Shown here: in pieces, positions 53,882 to 63,956 of the stretch
Position numbering within the stretch: position 1 is the stretch's first letter
How the letters are laid out: each line of letters starts with the position of its first letter
From: Paracoccus sp. C2R09
GTDB taxonomy: Bacteria; Pseudomonadota; Alphaproteobacteria; Rhodobacterales; Rhodobacteraceae
Length of the DNA: 64,000 nucleotides
Reading direction: 5' to 3'
Assembly (NCBI RefSeq): GCF_018860625.1
Contig: NZ_JAHKQB010000019.1
Coordinates: forward strand, 1 to 64,000
Notes under the pieces: generated by a model
Told to the model about the DNA's origin: nothing
The model's input: the letters and a program-made list of their open reading frames with translations, nothing else
The model's database searches: none
Made by a program: the position numbers and the translations under genes

Positions 53882-55100
53882 CGTCGCCTCCCGCATCCGT
53901 GGGGCGCTGGACCGGCTGGCAGGGGATCGCCCCGCGCTCGGGCTGGCGGTATCGGGCGGGGGCGACAGCGTGACCCTGATGCGGGTCGCCGCTGAATGGG
54001 CGGGGGGGCGCAAGCTGATGGTCGCCACCGTCGATCACGGGTTGCGATCCGACAGCGGCGCCGAGGCCGAGCGGACCGCCCGCATGGCCCGCGCCCTTGG
54101 GCTGCCCCATGCGATCCTGCTGTGGAAACGCGAAACGCAGGCGGGGAACCTGATGGCACAGGCGCGCGATGCGCGGTTGCGTCTGCTGTCGGCCTGGGCG
54201 CAGCGCAACGACCTGCCCGCCGTGGCGCTTGGGCATACCGCCGACGATCTGGCCGAAACGCTGCTGATGCGGCTGGGGCGCGGATCGGGCATCGACGGGC
54301 TGGCCGCCATGGCCGAATGGCGGGACGCCTTCGGGATGCGCTGGCTGCGCCCCATGCTGGGTGTCGGTCGCGCCGAAACCCGCGACTGGCTGCGCGGGCA
54401 GGGGGCCGAATGGATCGACGACCCCACGAACGAGAATACCGATTACGAACGTGTCCGCACGCGCCGCGCCATCGCGGCGCTCGGGCTGGACGTCTCGGGG
54501 CTGGCACGTTCCGCGCGCCACATCTCCGAGGCGCGGCAGGCCCTGTCGGATTACGCGTCACTGCTGGCCAAGGGGGCCGAGGTCGATCGCGGCAGCCTGA
54601 TCCTGCCGCGCCACGTCCTGCGCGACAGCCCGACCGATATCCGGCGCAGGCTGCTGGTCGCTTCCTGCCGATGGGTGACGGGTGCCGATTATCCGCCCCG
54701 CCGGGCGACGCTGCTGCATGCGCTGGACGCGCTGCGCGCACAGGCCCGTGTCACGCTGGACGGCTGCCTGGTCAGCCCGATGCAGGGCGACTGCATCCGC
54801 ATCACCCGAGAGGCCGCCGCCGCAAGCCGCGCCATGCCCGCGACCGAAGGTGTCTGGGACCGGCGCTGGCGGATCGGAACGCTGCCCGAAGGCCACCATG
54901 TCGCGGCCCTTGGCACCGCCGCGCTCGAGGGGCGGAACTGGCGTCGCAGCGGATTGCTGCGCGACGAGGCCGCGGCCTCGCCCGCGATCTGGAAAGGTGA
55001 TATGGTGGTCGACGCACCCCTGCTGCGCGACGATCCCGATGACCTGCTGCGACCGCTTCGGGGCGCGGCAGATTTCCGCAGTCTGGTGAAGGCGCATTGA
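53874..55100 (+). CDS. tilS: tRNA(Ile)-lysidine synthetase
   Basis: The 408-residue N-type PP-loop ATPase has AVSGGGDSVTL at about residues 25-35 and the TilS-type GHTADDLAETLLMRL. It makes lysidine at the wobble C of tRNA-Ile(CAU), so that AUA is read as Ile. The C-terminal part is divergent, as usual. It is translationally coupled to cpoB, and 60 bp separate it from ftsH. Confidence 0.9.
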   Translation: MSDVASRIRGALDRLAGDRPALGLAVSGGGDSVTLMRVAAEWAGGRKLMVATVDHGLRSDSGAEAERTARMARALGLPHAILLWKRETQAGNLMAQARDARLRLLSAWAQRNDLPAVALGHTADDLAETLLMRLGRGSGIDGLAAMAEWRDAFGMRWLRPMLGVGRAETRDWLRGQGAEWIDDPTNENTDYERVRTRRAIAALGLDVSGLARSARHISEARQALSDYASLLAKGAEVDRGSLILPRHVLRDSPTDIRRRLLVASCRWVTGADYPPRRATLLHALDALRAQARVTLDGCLVSPMQGDCIRITREAAAASRAMPATEGVWDRRWRIGTLPEGHHVAALGTAALEGRNWRRSGLLRDEAAASPAIWKGDMVVDAPLLRDDPDDLLRPLRGAADFRSLVKAH

Positions 55101-55160
55101 ACCTTCTCAGATAATCCCTATCTTCATGGGCAAACCGCTTTTCCGCCGGAGGAACCCGAT

Positions 55161-57053
55161 TTGGGCAACGCTCGCAACCTCGCCTTCTGGGTGGTCCTGT
55201 TCCTGATGATCCTGGCGCTGTTCAACCTGTTCAGCGACGGACCAGGCACCATGAACAGCCGCCAGATCAGCTACTCGGACTTTATTCAGAGGGTCGAGAA
55301 CGATCAGGTCAGTGCCGTCACCATCGACGGCGAGGATCTGACCTTCACCGGTGCCGATGGCCAGCAATACGCCACCGTCCGCCCCATGGGCGAAGAGATC
55401 TCGGACCGGTTGATCGAACGTGACATCGATGTCCGCGTGGTCAAGCAGCAGAGCTCGGGCTTCATGTCGCTTCTGGGCGTCTGGCTGCCCTTCATCCTCC
55501 TGATCGGCGTCTGGATCTTCTTCATGAACCGCATGCAGGGCGGCGGCAAAGGCGGGGCGATGGGCTTTGGCAAGTCGCGCGCCAAGCTGCTGACCGAAAA
55601 GCACGGCCGCGTTACCTTCGACGATGTCGCCGGCATCGACGAAGCCAAGGAAGAGCTGGAGGAGATCGTCGAGTTCCTGCGCAACCCGCAGAAGTTCAGC
55701 CGTCTGGGCGGCAAGATCCCGAAAGGCGCGCTGCTGGTCGGCCCTCCGGGCACCGGCAAGACGCTGCTGGCCCGTGCCATCGCGGGCGAGGCTGGCGTGC
55801 CCTTCTTCACCATCTCGGGTTCGGACTTCGTCGAGATGTTCGTGGGCGTCGGCGCAAGCCGTGTCCGTGACATGTTCGAGCAGGCCAAGAAGTCCGCCCC
55901 CTGCATCGTCTTCATCGACGAGATCGACGCCGTGGGCCGTGCGCGCGGCGTCGGCATCGGCGGCGGCAACGACGAACGCGAACAGACGCTGAACCAGCTG
56001 CTGGTCGAGATGGACGGCTTCGAGGCGAACGAAGGCATCATCATCGTTGCCGCGACCAACCGCAAGGACGTGCTGGACCCCGCGCTGCTGCGCCCGGGCC
56101 GTTTCGACCGCCAGATTCACGTGCCGAACCCCGACATCAAGGGCCGCGAAAAGATCCTGTCGGTCCATGCACGCAAGGTTCCTGTCGGTCCCGATGTCGA
56201 TCTGCGCCTAATCGCGCGGGGGACGCCCGGCTTCTCGGGTGCCGATCTGATGAACCTGGTGAACGAGGCCGCGCTGACCGCCGCGCGGATCGGTCGCCGT
56301 TTCGTCAGCATGGCCGATTTCGAGAACGCCAAGGACAAGGTCATGCTGGGTGTCGAACGCCGCAGCCTGGTCCTGACGCCCGAACAGAAGGAAAAGACTG
56401 CCTATCACGAGGCCGGTCACGCCATCGTCGGGCTGTCGATGCCGAAATGCGATCCCGTCTACAAGGCGACGATCATTCCGCGCGGCGGTGCCCTGGGCAT
56501 GGTCGTCAGCCTGCCCGAGATGGATCGGCTGAACTTCCACAAGGACGAAGCCAAGCAGAAGATCACGATGACCATGGCCGGCAAGGCCGCCGAGATCATC
56601 AAATACGGCGAAGAGGGCGTGTCGAACGGACCCGCAGGCGACATCCAGCAGGCCAGCCAGCTGGCGCGCGCGATGGTCATGCGTTGGGGCATGTCCGACA
56701 AGGTCGGTGCCGTGGATTACGCCGAGGCGCATGAGGGGTATTCCGGCAATACCGGCGGGTTCTCGGTCTCGGCCTCGACCAAGGAGCTGATCGAGCAGGA
56801 AGTGCGCGATCTGATCGAGACCGGCTATCAGGAGGCGCGCCAGATCCTTCTGGACAAGTCCGAAGAGTTCGAGCGTCTGGCCAAGGGGCTTCTGGAATAC
56901 GAAACCCTGACCGGCGAAGAGATCGGCCGCATCATCCGGGGCGAATCGCTGGACGGCGATGACGATGACACCCCGTCGAGCGTGATCCCGGCGGTCACAT
57001 CCGTCCCGAAGGCCGGCAAGCCCGCCCCGGGGGGCGATCCCGCCCCTGCGTGA
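55161..57053 (+). CDS. ftsH: ATP-dependent zinc metalloprotease FtsH
   Basis: The 630-residue membrane AAA+ protease has helices at about residues 6-22 and 102-118, Walker A GPPGTGKT (residues 194-201), the second region of homology (RPGRFDRQI) and the zinc motif HEAGH (416-420). It degrades membrane and short-lived cytosolic proteins. The start is TTG at 55161, with GGAGGAACCCGAT directly before it. A T-tailed terminator follows. Confidence 0.96.
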   Translation: MGNARNLAFWVVLFLMILALFNLFSDGPGTMNSRQISYSDFIQRVENDQVSAVTIDGEDLTFTGADGQQYATVRPMGEEISDRLIERDIDVRVVKQQSSGFMSLLGVWLPFILLIGVWIFFMNRMQGGGKGGAMGFGKSRAKLLTEKHGRVTFDDVAGIDEAKEELEEIVEFLRNPQKFSRLGGKIPKGALLVGPPGTGKTLLARAIAGEAGVPFFTISGSDFVEMFVGVGASRVRDMFEQAKKSAPCIVFIDEIDAVGRARGVGIGGGNDEREQTLNQLLVEMDGFEANEGIIIVAATNRKDVLDPALLRPGRFDRQIHVPNPDIKGREKILSVHARKVPVGPDVDLRLIARGTPGFSGADLMNLVNEAALTAARIGRRFVSMADFENAKDKVMLGVERRSLVLTPEQKEKTAYHEAGHAIVGLSMPKCDPVYKATIIPRGGALGMVVSLPEMDRLNFHKDEAKQKITMTMAGKAAEIIKYGEEGVSNGPAGDIQQASQLARAMVMRWGMSDKVGAVDYAEAHEGYSGNTGGFSVSASTKELIEQEVRDLIETGYQEARQILLDKSEEFERLAKGLLEYETLTGEEIGRIIRGESLDGDDDDTPSSVIPAVTSVPKAGKPAPGGDPAPA

Positions 57054-57077
57054 TACGCCGCCATGGCGATGCATCAC

Positions 57078-57110
57078 GGCCCCCTTCGCGATCGCGGAGG
57101 GGGCCTTTTT
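57078..57110 (+). terminator. ftsH terminator
   Basis: GGCCCCCTTCGCG (57078-57090) pairs with CGCGGAGGGGGCC (57093-57105) with one G-T pair, followed by TTTTT. This is the most classical rho-independent terminator in the window. Confidence 0.92.
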
Positions 57111-57437
57111 CATGCGCGAGTCGACGAATCGCGGCTGGCTGGCGGTGAAGATGACCGCCGAGATGCGTCGATAGGACGATGTCGGGCCTCGATTAATGTT
57201 AGCCGATGCGGTTCGTTGTCGCGCGCAACTTTGGCGCGAAAAATCGTGCCGCTACAATAATCCTTAACAGATACGCCCGTTTACGGATCGTTAGGAAATG
57301 ATTCCAAAACTTCAGGGTTTCCTGATTGATCAATCGACCAAACCGTATGGTTCGTTTCTACCTTGAGGTTAATTCGATGTATTCCTATCCTTTAGGATAT
57401 GAGGTCGCGTATCTCTTTTTCTATGGCGGAGAACAGC
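57111..57437. promoter_or_regulatory. AT-rich intergenic region upstream of MarR gene
   Basis: This 327-bp stretch is AT-rich and holds no recognised gene. It contains TATCCT/AGGATA (57386-57391 and 57394-57399), a 2-bp-spaced inverted repeat about 40 bp before the MarR start, which is a good autoregulatory operator candidate. Confidence 0.45.
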
Positions 57438-57884
57438 ATGTCCAAGATCGATCACTCGCCCATGGCTGAAATGCTCTGCTTCGATGTGTATGCCCTGAAC
57501 CTGGCATTCGGTCGGATCTACAAGCCGCTTCTGGACCCGCTCGGGGTCACCTATCCGCAGTATCTGGTCCTGATGACGCTGTGGCGCGAAGGTGATCTTG
57601 CGGTCGGGGAAATCGGCGCGCATCTGGGGCTGGACAGCAGCACGCTGACGCCGCTGTTGAAGCGGCTGGAACAGAACGGCATGGTCATGCGCCGTCGCGA
57701 CCGCCGGGACGAACGCCGGGTGATCATCAGTCTGACCCCCAAGGGCCGGCGCCTCGAGGCCGAGGAGAAGCGGATCGAAAGCTGCCTGGTGAACGTGGCC
57801 AAGTTCTCTCAGGAGGAGAAGATGGCCATGCAGGGGCTGGTCCAGAAGCTGACCACGCATCTTCAGGCCGGCGTTCACGGCTGA
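57438..57884 (+). CDS. MarR-family regulator, OhrR-like
   Basis: The 148-residue dimeric repressor has an OhrR-type N-terminus. The LCFDVYALNLAFGRIY segment carries Cys14 at the peroxide-sensing position, and TYPQYLVLMTLW follows. The winged helix includes LDSSTLTPLLKRLEQNGM, shown in part, and RRRDRRDERRV. A second cysteine, Cys116, could form a redox disulfide as in two-Cys OhrR. No ohr peroxidase gene is in the window. ATG 57438 follows GGCGGAGAAC. Chorismate mutase follows 41 bp later but is probably unrelated. Confidence 0.82.
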   Translation: MSKIDHSPMAEMLCFDVYALNLAFGRIYKPLLDPLGVTYPQYLVLMTLWREGDLAVGEIGAHLGLDSSTLTPLLKRLEQNGMVMRRRDRRDERRVIISLTPKGRRLEAEEKRIESCLVNVAKFSQEEKMAMQGLVQKLTTHLQAGVHG

Positions 57885-57925
57885 GGCTTGCGAATGACCG
57901 CGCATGGGTGCAAGACACCCATGCC

Positions 57926-58228
57926 ATGACAGAGATCCGCGACATCCCCGACATGCCCGCGCTGCGCGCCGAAATCGACAAGGTCGATCGGCAGCTGATG
58001 GCGCTTTTCGCCCACCGTCACGCGCTGATCGACCGCGCCGCGCAGATCAAGCGTGGCAACGGGCTGCCTGCCCGCATCGACGACCGCGTCGAGGAGGTGG
58101 CGATGAACGCCAACCGCAATGCGCGCGAGGCCGGGCTGGATCCGGATTTCTACGAGGCCCTGTGGCGGCAGCTGATCGAGGCTGCCATCGCCCAGGAGGA
58201 TCGCCAGCTGAACAAGGATCGCCCATGA
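57926..58228 (+). CDS. chorismate mutase (AroQ type)
   Basis: The 100-residue all-helical protein converts chorismate to prephenate for Phe and Tyr synthesis. [20 protein letters not shown] and the RIDDRVEEV segment match the AroQ fold. It is monofunctional, with no prephenate dehydratase attached. ATG 57926 is chosen; a GTG lies 18 nt upstream. The stop overlaps the folD start by 4 bp. Confidence 0.88.
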   Translation: MTEIRDIPDMPALRAEIDKVDRQLMALFAHRHALIDRAAQIKRGNGLPARIDDRVEEVAMNANRNAREAGLDPDFYEALWRQLIEAAIAQEDRQLNKDRP

Positions 58229-59100
58229 CTGCCCAGATCATAGACGGCAAGGCCTTTGCGGCCGGCCTTCGCGCCCGCATCGCCACCGAGGTCGCCGCAA
58301 TGGCGGAACGCGGGATCACCCCCGGCCTTGCGGTCGTTCTGGTGGGCGAGGATCCGGCCAGCCAGGTCTATGTCCGCTCGAAGCACCGCCAGACGGTCGA
58401 GGTGGGCATGAACTCCTATGAGCACCGTCTGCCTGCCGACACCACGCAGGAAACGCTGCTGGCGCTGATCGACAAGCTGAACGCCGATCCAGCCGTGAAC
58501 GGCATCCTAGTGCAGCTGCCGCTGCCCGACCATCTGGACGAGGCGCTGGTCATCAATGCCATCGCCGCCGAGAAGGATGTCGACGGGTTCCACATCCTGA
58601 ACGCGGGGCGCCTTGCGACCGGGCAGAAGGCGATGGTGCCCTGCACGCCGCTTGGCTGCCTGATGATGCTGCGCGACCAGCTGGGCAGCCTGTCGGGCAA
58701 GAACGCCGTCGTGATCGGGCGCAGCAACATCGTGGGCAAGCCGATGGCGCAGCTGCTGCTGCGCGACAGCGCGACGGTGACGGTGGCCCATTCGCGTACC
58801 GCCGATCTGCCCGCGGTGGTTCGCGGTGCCGATATCGTCGTCGCGGCTGTCGGTCGCGCGAATTTCGTCCAGGGCGACTGGATCAAGCCGGGGGCGACGG
58901 TGATCGATGTGGGCATCAACCGCACCGATGACGGGCTGGTGGGCGATGTCGATTTCGCCGCCGCTTCGACGGTCGCGGGTGCGATCACGCCGGTGCCGGG
59001 TGGGGTAGGGCCGATGACGATCGCCTGTCTTCTGGCCAACACCCTGACCGCCACGGCGCGCGCCAACGGTCTGCCCGACCCCGAGGGGCTGACCCCCTAG
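58225..59100 (+). CDS. folD: bifunctional methylene-THF dehydrogenase/cyclohydrolase
   Basis: The 291-residue enzyme makes 10-formyl-THF through methenyl-THF. The YVRSKHRQ segment with the catalytic Lys, [10 protein letters not shown], and the NADP loop [14 protein letters not shown] match FolD; PGGVGPMT closes the family signature. It is coupled to chorismate mutase. Its TAG stop overlaps the stop of the convergent unrecognised gene at CTAG. Confidence 0.95.
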   Translation: MTAQIIDGKAFAAGLRARIATEVAAMAERGITPGLAVVLVGEDPASQVYVRSKHRQTVEVGMNSYEHRLPADTTQETLLALIDKLNADPAVNGILVQLPLPDHLDEALVINAIAAEKDVDGFHILNAGRLATGQKAMVPCTPLGCLMMLRDQLGSLSGKNAVVIGRSNIVGKPMAQLLLRDSATVTVAHSRTADLPAVVRGADIVVAAVGRANFVQGDWIKPGATVIDVGINRTDDGLVGDVDFAAASTVAGAITPVPGGVGPMTIACLLANTLTATARANGLPDPEGLTP

Positions 59101-59666
59101 GCCATTCGCGCCATCAGCCTCAGCGCGTGCGAGGGATCGTTCGCCACGGCAGGCATCACCGGATCATAGGCCGCGCGGATCAGCGCGGCCTTTTCGGTAT
59201 CGGGCTGGATTTCCTGCGCGAAGGTCAGCGTCGATTCCATGGTGATCTTCTCGGCCAGCGCGCCGGGATGGGCGTGGGCAAGGGGGCCGCTCATGTCGAA
59301 GAAGGCAAAGCAGGCGCGGATGGCCCCGGCCTCGTCGAAGCGAAAGATGCGGTAGCTGGCAGCGCCTTCGGCCGCCAGTCGCGCGGGCAGGTCGGGCTGT
59401 CCCGTCAGCCGGTCGAGATCGGGCACGCCCGCCAGATCGTCCCAGCCGCGCGCGAAGAACAGCATCAGGTTCGACCCGCTTTCGGGGTCGGTATCGACCA
59501 CCGGATGCCCCGCATGGGCGAAACCCGCCTTCAGCGCGGCGCGCAGGATGTCCAGCGTCTCGTCGGCCAAGCCGAAGGCCACGGGCGCCACGGGGCGGCC
59601 CCATCTTGCGCAGCGATAGGTTCCGTCGGAACGGGTGAACAGGGCCGCGATCTCTTGCGCTGTCAT
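59097..59666 (-). CDS. conserved hypothetical protein, unknown family
   Basis: I do not recognise this 189-residue protein. It appears soluble, without signal peptide or membrane helix. It has [15 protein letters not shown] and [16 protein letters not shown] segments, a central [24 protein letters not shown] strand (shown in part), and several acidic residues. Good codon use and AGGAAG before ATG 59666 support that it is real. It is convergent with folD and lies upstream of scoB on the same strand, with a hairpin between. Confidence 0.7.
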   Translation of the reverse strand: MTAQEIAALFTRSDGTYRCARWGRPVAPVAFGLADETLDILRAALKAGFAHAGHPVVDTDPESGSNLMLFFARGWDDLAGVPDLDRLTGQPDLPARLAAEGAASYRIFRFDEAGAIRACFAFFDMSGPLAHAHPGALAEKITMESTLTFAQEIQPDTEKAALIRAAYDPVMPAVANDPSHALRLMARMA

Positions 59667-59688
59667 GTGTCTTCCTGAAAACAAGTAT

Positions 59689-59718
59689 GCCGGGACAGGG
59701 CCTGCGCTCCGTCCCGGC
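59689..59718 (-). terminator. hairpin after scoB or between genes
   Basis: GCCGGGAC (59689-59696) pairs with GTCCCGGC (59711-59718) with a 14-nt loop. It should end the scoAB transcript before the unrecognised gene. Confidence 0.6.
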
Positions 59719-59734
59719 TGGTGTCATGGCACGA

Positions 59735-60361
59735 TCAGTTGACGATCGTGGCCTCGGTCGCCGCGCGAAGCTCGTCCTCGGTGACGCCATCGGCCAGCTC
59801 GACGATCTTCAGCCCGCCCTCGACCACGTCCAGAACGCCCAGGTTGGTGATGATCCGGTTCACCACGGCCTTGCCCGTCAGCGGCAGGGTGCATTCGCGC
59901 AACAGCTTGGATTCGCCGGCCTTGTTCGTGTGATCCATGACCACGATCACGCGCTTGACGCCCGCCACCAGGTCCATCGCACCGCCCATGCCCTTGATCA
60001 GCTTGCCGGGGATCATCCAGTTCGCAAGATCGCCGTTCTCGGCCACCTCCATTGCGCCCAGGATCGCCGCCGCGATCTTGCCGCCCCGGATCATCCCGAA
60101 GCTGGTCGCGCTGTCGAAATAGGACGTGCGGTCCAGTTCCGTGATGGTCTGCTTGCCCGCATTGATCAGGTCGGGATCCTCTTCGCCCTCGAAGGGGAAG
60201 GGGCCCATGCCCAGCATGCCGTTTTCGGACTGCAGCGTGATGTCCTTGTCGCCGGTATAGTTCGCCACCAGCGTGGGAATGCCGATCCCGAGATTCACGT
60301 ACATGCCGTCTTCCAGCTCCTCCGCGGCGCGCGCGGCCATCTGATTGCGATCCCAGGGCAT
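59735..60361 (-). CDS. scoB: 3-oxoacid CoA-transferase subunit B
   Basis: The 208-residue beta subunit has the catalytic Glu in SENGMLGMGP and GMYVNLGIGIPTLV. With ScoA it moves CoA from succinyl-CoA to acetoacetate, in ketone body or polyhydroxybutyrate use. The start shares one base with the scoA stop (TGATG). Confidence 0.93.
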   Translation of the reverse strand: MPWDRNQMAARAAEELEDGMYVNLGIGIPTLVANYTGDKDITLQSENGMLGMGPFPFEGEEDPDLINAGKQTITELDRTSYFDSATSFGMIRGGKIAAAILGAMEVAENGDLANWMIPGKLIKGMGGAMDLVAGVKRVIVVMDHTNKAGESKLLRECTLPLTGKAVVNRIITNLGVLDVVEGGLKIVELADGVTEDELRAATEATIVN

Positions 60362-61065
60362 CACGCGGTCTCCTTCTTGCGGGTGGTGCGCTGTTCGATG
60401 CGCTTCTCGTGCTGGCCCTGAATGATGCGGTGGACATAGATGCCGGGCAGGTGGATCATGTCGGGGTCCAGGCTGCCGCGCGGGACGATCTCCTCGACCT
60501 CGGCCACGCAGATCTTGCCGCACATGGCCGCGGGCGGGTTGAAGTTGCGCGCCGTCTTGCGGAACACGAGGTTGCCGGTGTCGTCGGCCTTCCACGCCTT
60601 CACGATGGACAGGTCGGCAAAGATCCCGCGTTCGAGGATATAGGTCTCGCCGTCGAAATCCTTGTGCTCCTTGCCCTCGGCGATGACGGTGCCGACGCCG
60701 GTCTTGGTGTAGAAGCCCGGAATGCCCGCGCCGGCCGCGCGCATGCGTTCGGCCAGGGTGCCCTGCGGGTTGAACTCCAGCTCCAGCTCTCCGGACAGGT
60801 ATTGGCGCATGAATTCGGCGTTCTCGCCGACATAGCTGCTCATCATCTTGCGGATCTGGCGCGTTTCCAGCAGCTTGCCCAGCCCGAACCCGTCGACGCC
60901 GCAATTGTTGCTGGCGACCGTCAGGTCCTTGACGCCGCTTTTCACCAGCGCATCGATCAGCAATTCGGGGATCCCGCAGAGACCGAAGCCCCCTGCGGCG
61001 ATCAGCATCCCGTCATGCAGGATGCCCTCCAGCGCCTCCTCGGCGCTTGCATGGATCTTCTTCAT
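60361..61065 (-). CDS. scoA: 3-oxoacid CoA-transferase subunit A
   Basis: The 234-residue alpha subunit has GGFGLCGIPELLIDAL and SNNCGVDGFGLG, the CoA-transferase family I signature. It precedes scoB, with one-base overlap, so the subunits are made in balance. ATG 61065 follows GGGAGGGGC. Confidence 0.93.
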   Translation of the reverse strand: MKKIHASAEEALEGILHDGMLIAAGGFGLCGIPELLIDALVKSGVKDLTVASNNCGVDGFGLGKLLETRQIRKMMSSYVGENAEFMRQYLSGELELEFNPQGTLAERMRAAGAGIPGFYTKTGVGTVIAEGKEHKDFDGETYILERGIFADLSIVKAWKADDTGNLVFRKTARNFNPPAAMCGKICVAEVEEIVPRGSLDPDMIHLPGIYVHRIIQGQHEKRIEQRTTRKKETA

Positions 61066-61148
61066 AGCCCCTCCCGTCCAAAGATTTCTGCAACTGCACA
61101 ATATGTCGCGCGCAGGTCGCGTCCTGTCAATCTTGGCGGATGGGAAAG

Positions 61149-61167
61149 GGGGGGCATGGCGCCCCCC
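61149..61167 (-). terminator. topA terminator
   Basis: GGGGGGC (61149-61155) pairs with GCCCCCC (61161-61167), just past the topA stop on the minus strand; TTT follows in that direction. Confidence 0.65.
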
Positions 61168-61171
61168 GACC

Positions 61172-63874
61172 TCATTCCTCGGTCTTCTTCGCGGCGGCCT
61201 TCTTGGCGGGTGCCTTCTTCGCGGCGGGTTTCTTTGCGGCGGTCTTGGGCGCAGCCTTCGTCGTGGCCTTCTTCGCGGCGGGCTTCTTGGCCGCGACCTT
61301 CTTGGGCGATTTCGCCGCCTTGGCCGCGATCAGTTCCAGCGCGCGTTCCTGGGTCAGATCCTCGGGCGAGACATCCTGAGGCAGGGTCGCGTTGATCTTG
61401 GCCCATTTGACATAGGGGCCATAGCGCCCGTTCATCACCTGGATGGGACCGCCATCGGGATGTTCGCCCAGTTCCCTGAGGGGTGCCGCAGCGGTGCGCC
61501 CGCGGGTCTGCTTCTGGGCCAGAACCTCGACCGCGCGGTTCATGCCAACGATGAAGACCTCGTCCACATCGGGCAGGTTTGCGTATTTCGACCCGTGCTT
61601 CACATAGGGGCCATAGCGACCGATGCCGGCCTCGATCATCACGCCGTCATCGGGATGCGGGCCGACGGGGCGGGGCAGGGACAGAAGCTGGACGGCGCGG
61701 TCCAGGTCCATCTCGGCCGGGTTCCAGCCCTTGGGCACGGATGCACGCGGGGGCTTGGGCTGTTCCTCGGTCGCTTCGCCGCGCTGGACATAGGGGCCGA
61801 AACGGCCCGATCGCAGGCTGATCTCGTCCCCGTCGTCATGGCCCAGCACCCGGTCGCCCACGGCTTCCTCGCCGTCGGGGGCCGACAGGGGGCGGGTATA
61901 GCGGCATTCGGGATAGTTGGTGCAGCCGATGAAGGCGCCGCCCGAACGCGCGGTCTTGAGGTTCAGCCGCCCCTGACCGCATAGCGGGCATTCGCGCGGA
62001 TCGCCCCCATCCGCACGCGGCGGATAGAGATGGGGCGCAAGCGCATCGTCGATCGCGTCCAGAACCTCGGTGATGCGCAGCTCGGACGTGCCCTCCAGCG
62101 CCTTCGAGAAGTCGCGCCAGAAGCGGCCCAGAACCTCGCGCCACATCAGGTCGCCGGCGCTGATCTCGTCCAGCTCGTTTTCCAGATCGGCAGTGAAGTC
62201 GTAGCTAACATAGCGCGGGAAGTATTTCACGAGGAAGGTCGTCACCAGACGGCCCTTGTCCTCGGGGATCAGGCGGTTCTTGTCCTTGCGGACATAGTCG
62301 CGGTCCTGGATCGTGGTGACGATGCTGGCATAGGTCGAGGGACGCCCGATGCCCAGTTCCTCCATCCGCTTGACCAGCGTCGCTTCGGTGTAGCGCGGGG
62401 GCGGCTGGGTGAAATGCTGACGCGAAGCGGTCGATGCGGCCTGGTCGGCCAGCATGCCGGGCGCGGCCAGCTGGGTTGCGGGCGCTGCGGGCAGATCGCC
62501 GCCCTTCTCGCGCGCCTTGGCCAGTTCCGGCTCGAACGCGCCACCGACCAGCCTTGCGGCCTCGCCCTCGGAGATGGCGGGCAGGCGTGCGCTGTCCTCG
62601 CCATCGTCATCGTCGCGGCCCTGGTCGTAGACGCGCAGGAAGCCGTCGAACAGCATGACCTGACCGGTCGCGCGCAGGCCGACCTGGTTGTCGGGGCTGG
62701 CGATCTCGACGGTGGTCCGCTCCATCCGGGCAGCTTCCATCTGGCTGGCGATCGTGCGCTTCCAGATCAGCTCGTACAGCTTGCGTTGATCGTCGGCGGT
62801 GATCTTCAGGCGGTCCGGCGACATCATCATGTCGGTCGGACGGATGCACTCGTGGGCCTCCTGCGCGTTCTTGGCCTTGTTCTTGTACATGCGCGGCGAT
62901 TTCGGAACGTAATTCTCGCCGAACTTGGCCTTGATCGCGTCGCGTGCGGCATGGACGGCCTCGGGGGCCATGTCGATGCCGTCGGTCCGCATATAGGTGA
63001 TCAGCCCGGCCTCGTACAGGCGCTGCGCCGCCGACATGCAGGCCTTGGCGCCCATGCCCATCTTGCGGCTGGCCTCCTGCTGCAGGGTCGAGGTCATGAA
63101 GGGCGGCCAGGGATTGCGGCTGGCAGGCTTGGCTGCGACGCCCGTGACCTTCAGATCGCGGCTGGACACCGCGCTGACGGCCATGGCGGCCTTTTCGGCA
63201 TCGGCCAGATCGTACCGGTCCAGCTTGGACCCCGCCAGCGTGGTCAGGGTCGCGTCGTATTCGTCGCCCCCCGGTGTCGCAAGCCGCGCATGCACCGACC
63301 AGTATTCGCGGGCCTTGAATGCCTCGATCTCCATCTCTCGGTCGACGATGACGCGCAGGCAGACCGATTGCACGCGGCCTGCCGATTTCGCGCCGGGCAG
63401 CTTGCGCCACAGGACCGGCGACAGCTTGAACCCCACGAGATAGTCGAGCGCGCGGCGTGCCAGATAGGCATCGACCAGCGCCTGATCGATCTGGCGGGGC
63501 TGCTTCATCGCCTCGGTCACGGCGGGCTTGGTGATCGCGTTGAAGGTGACGCGGCTGACCTCGCTCGTCTTCTTCAGCGACGATTGCAGCGCTTCCAGCA
63601 GGTGCCAGCTGATCGCCTCGCCCTCGCGGTCGGGGTCGGTCGCAAGGATCAGGTTGGGGTCTTCCTTCAGCGCGTCCTTGATGGCCTTCAGGTGCTTCTT
63701 GCTGTCGGAAGCGACCTCCCATTTCATGTCGAAATCATGGTCGGGATCGACGCTGCCATCCTTGGGGGGCAGGTCGCGGACATGGCCGAAACTGGCCAGA
63801 ACGGTGAAGTCGCCGCCGAGATATTTCTCGATGGTCTTGGCCTTGGCCGGGGATTCGACGACGACGACGGGCAT
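61172..63874 (-). CDS. topA: DNA topoisomerase I
   Basis: The 900-residue type IA enzyme has the TOPRIM domain (VVVESPAKAKTIEKYL; DPDREGEAISWHL) and the active Tyr in ITYMRTDGIDM. GIGRPSTYASIV and C-terminal zinc-ribbon cysteines (CPLCGQG; CTNYPEC) follow. It ends in a Lys/Ala-rich tail (about 50 residues), common in alphaproteobacterial TopA, that binds DNA. It relaxes negative supercoils. ATG 63874 is preferred because MPVVVVESPAKAK is the conserved start. dprA precedes it in the same direction. Confidence 0.95.
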   Translation of the reverse strand: MPVVVVESPAKAKTIEKYLGGDFTVLASFGHVRDLPPKDGSVDPDHDFDMKWEVASDSKKHLKAIKDALKEDPNLILATDPDREGEAISWHLLEALQSSLKKTSEVSRVTFNAITKPAVTEAMKQPRQIDQALVDAYLARRALDYLVGFKLSPVLWRKLPGAKSAGRVQSVCLRVIVDREMEIEAFKAREYWSVHARLATPGGDEYDATLTTLAGSKLDRYDLADAEKAAMAVSAVSSRDLKVTGVAAKPASRNPWPPFMTSTLQQEASRKMGMGAKACMSAAQRLYEAGLITYMRTDGIDMAPEAVHAARDAIKAKFGENYVPKSPRMYKNKAKNAQEAHECIRPTDMMMSPDRLKITADDQRKLYELIWKRTIASQMEAARMERTTVEIASPDNQVGLRATGQVMLFDGFLRVYDQGRDDDDGEDSARLPAISEGEAARLVGGAFEPELAKAREKGGDLPAAPATQLAAPGMLADQAASTASRQHFTQPPPRYTEATLVKRMEELGIGRPSTYASIVTTIQDRDYVRKDKNRLIPEDKGRLVTTFLVKYFPRYVSYDFTADLENELDEISAGDLMWREVLGRFWRDFSKALEGTSELRITEVLDAIDDALAPHLYPPRADGGDPRECPLCGQGRLNLKTARSGGAFIGCTNYPECRYTRPLSAPDGEEAVGDRVLGHDDGDEISLRSGRFGPYVQRGEATEEQPKPPRASVPKGWNPAEMDLDRAVQLLSLPRPVGPHPDDGVMIEAGIGRYGPYVKHGSKYANLPDVDEVFIVGMNRAVEVLAQKQTRGRTAAAPLRELGEHPDGGPIQVMNGRYGPYVKWAKINATLPQDVSPEDLTQERALELIAAKAAKSPKKVAAKKPAAKKATTKAAPKTAAKKPAAKKAPAKKAAAKKTEE

Positions 63875-63956
63875 GGGAACCTCGGGCTGCTGCAATGGGG
63901 CGGCAACATGGGTGCGGCTCGACCTGCTGTCAACGGGTCAGCTGCGTTGCCGCTGT

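Noticed and set aside
61172..61330. Low-complexity Lys/Ala-rich stretch as a frameshifted end of topA
   Set aside because: Such tails are normal for alphaproteobacterial TopA and the frame is intact.
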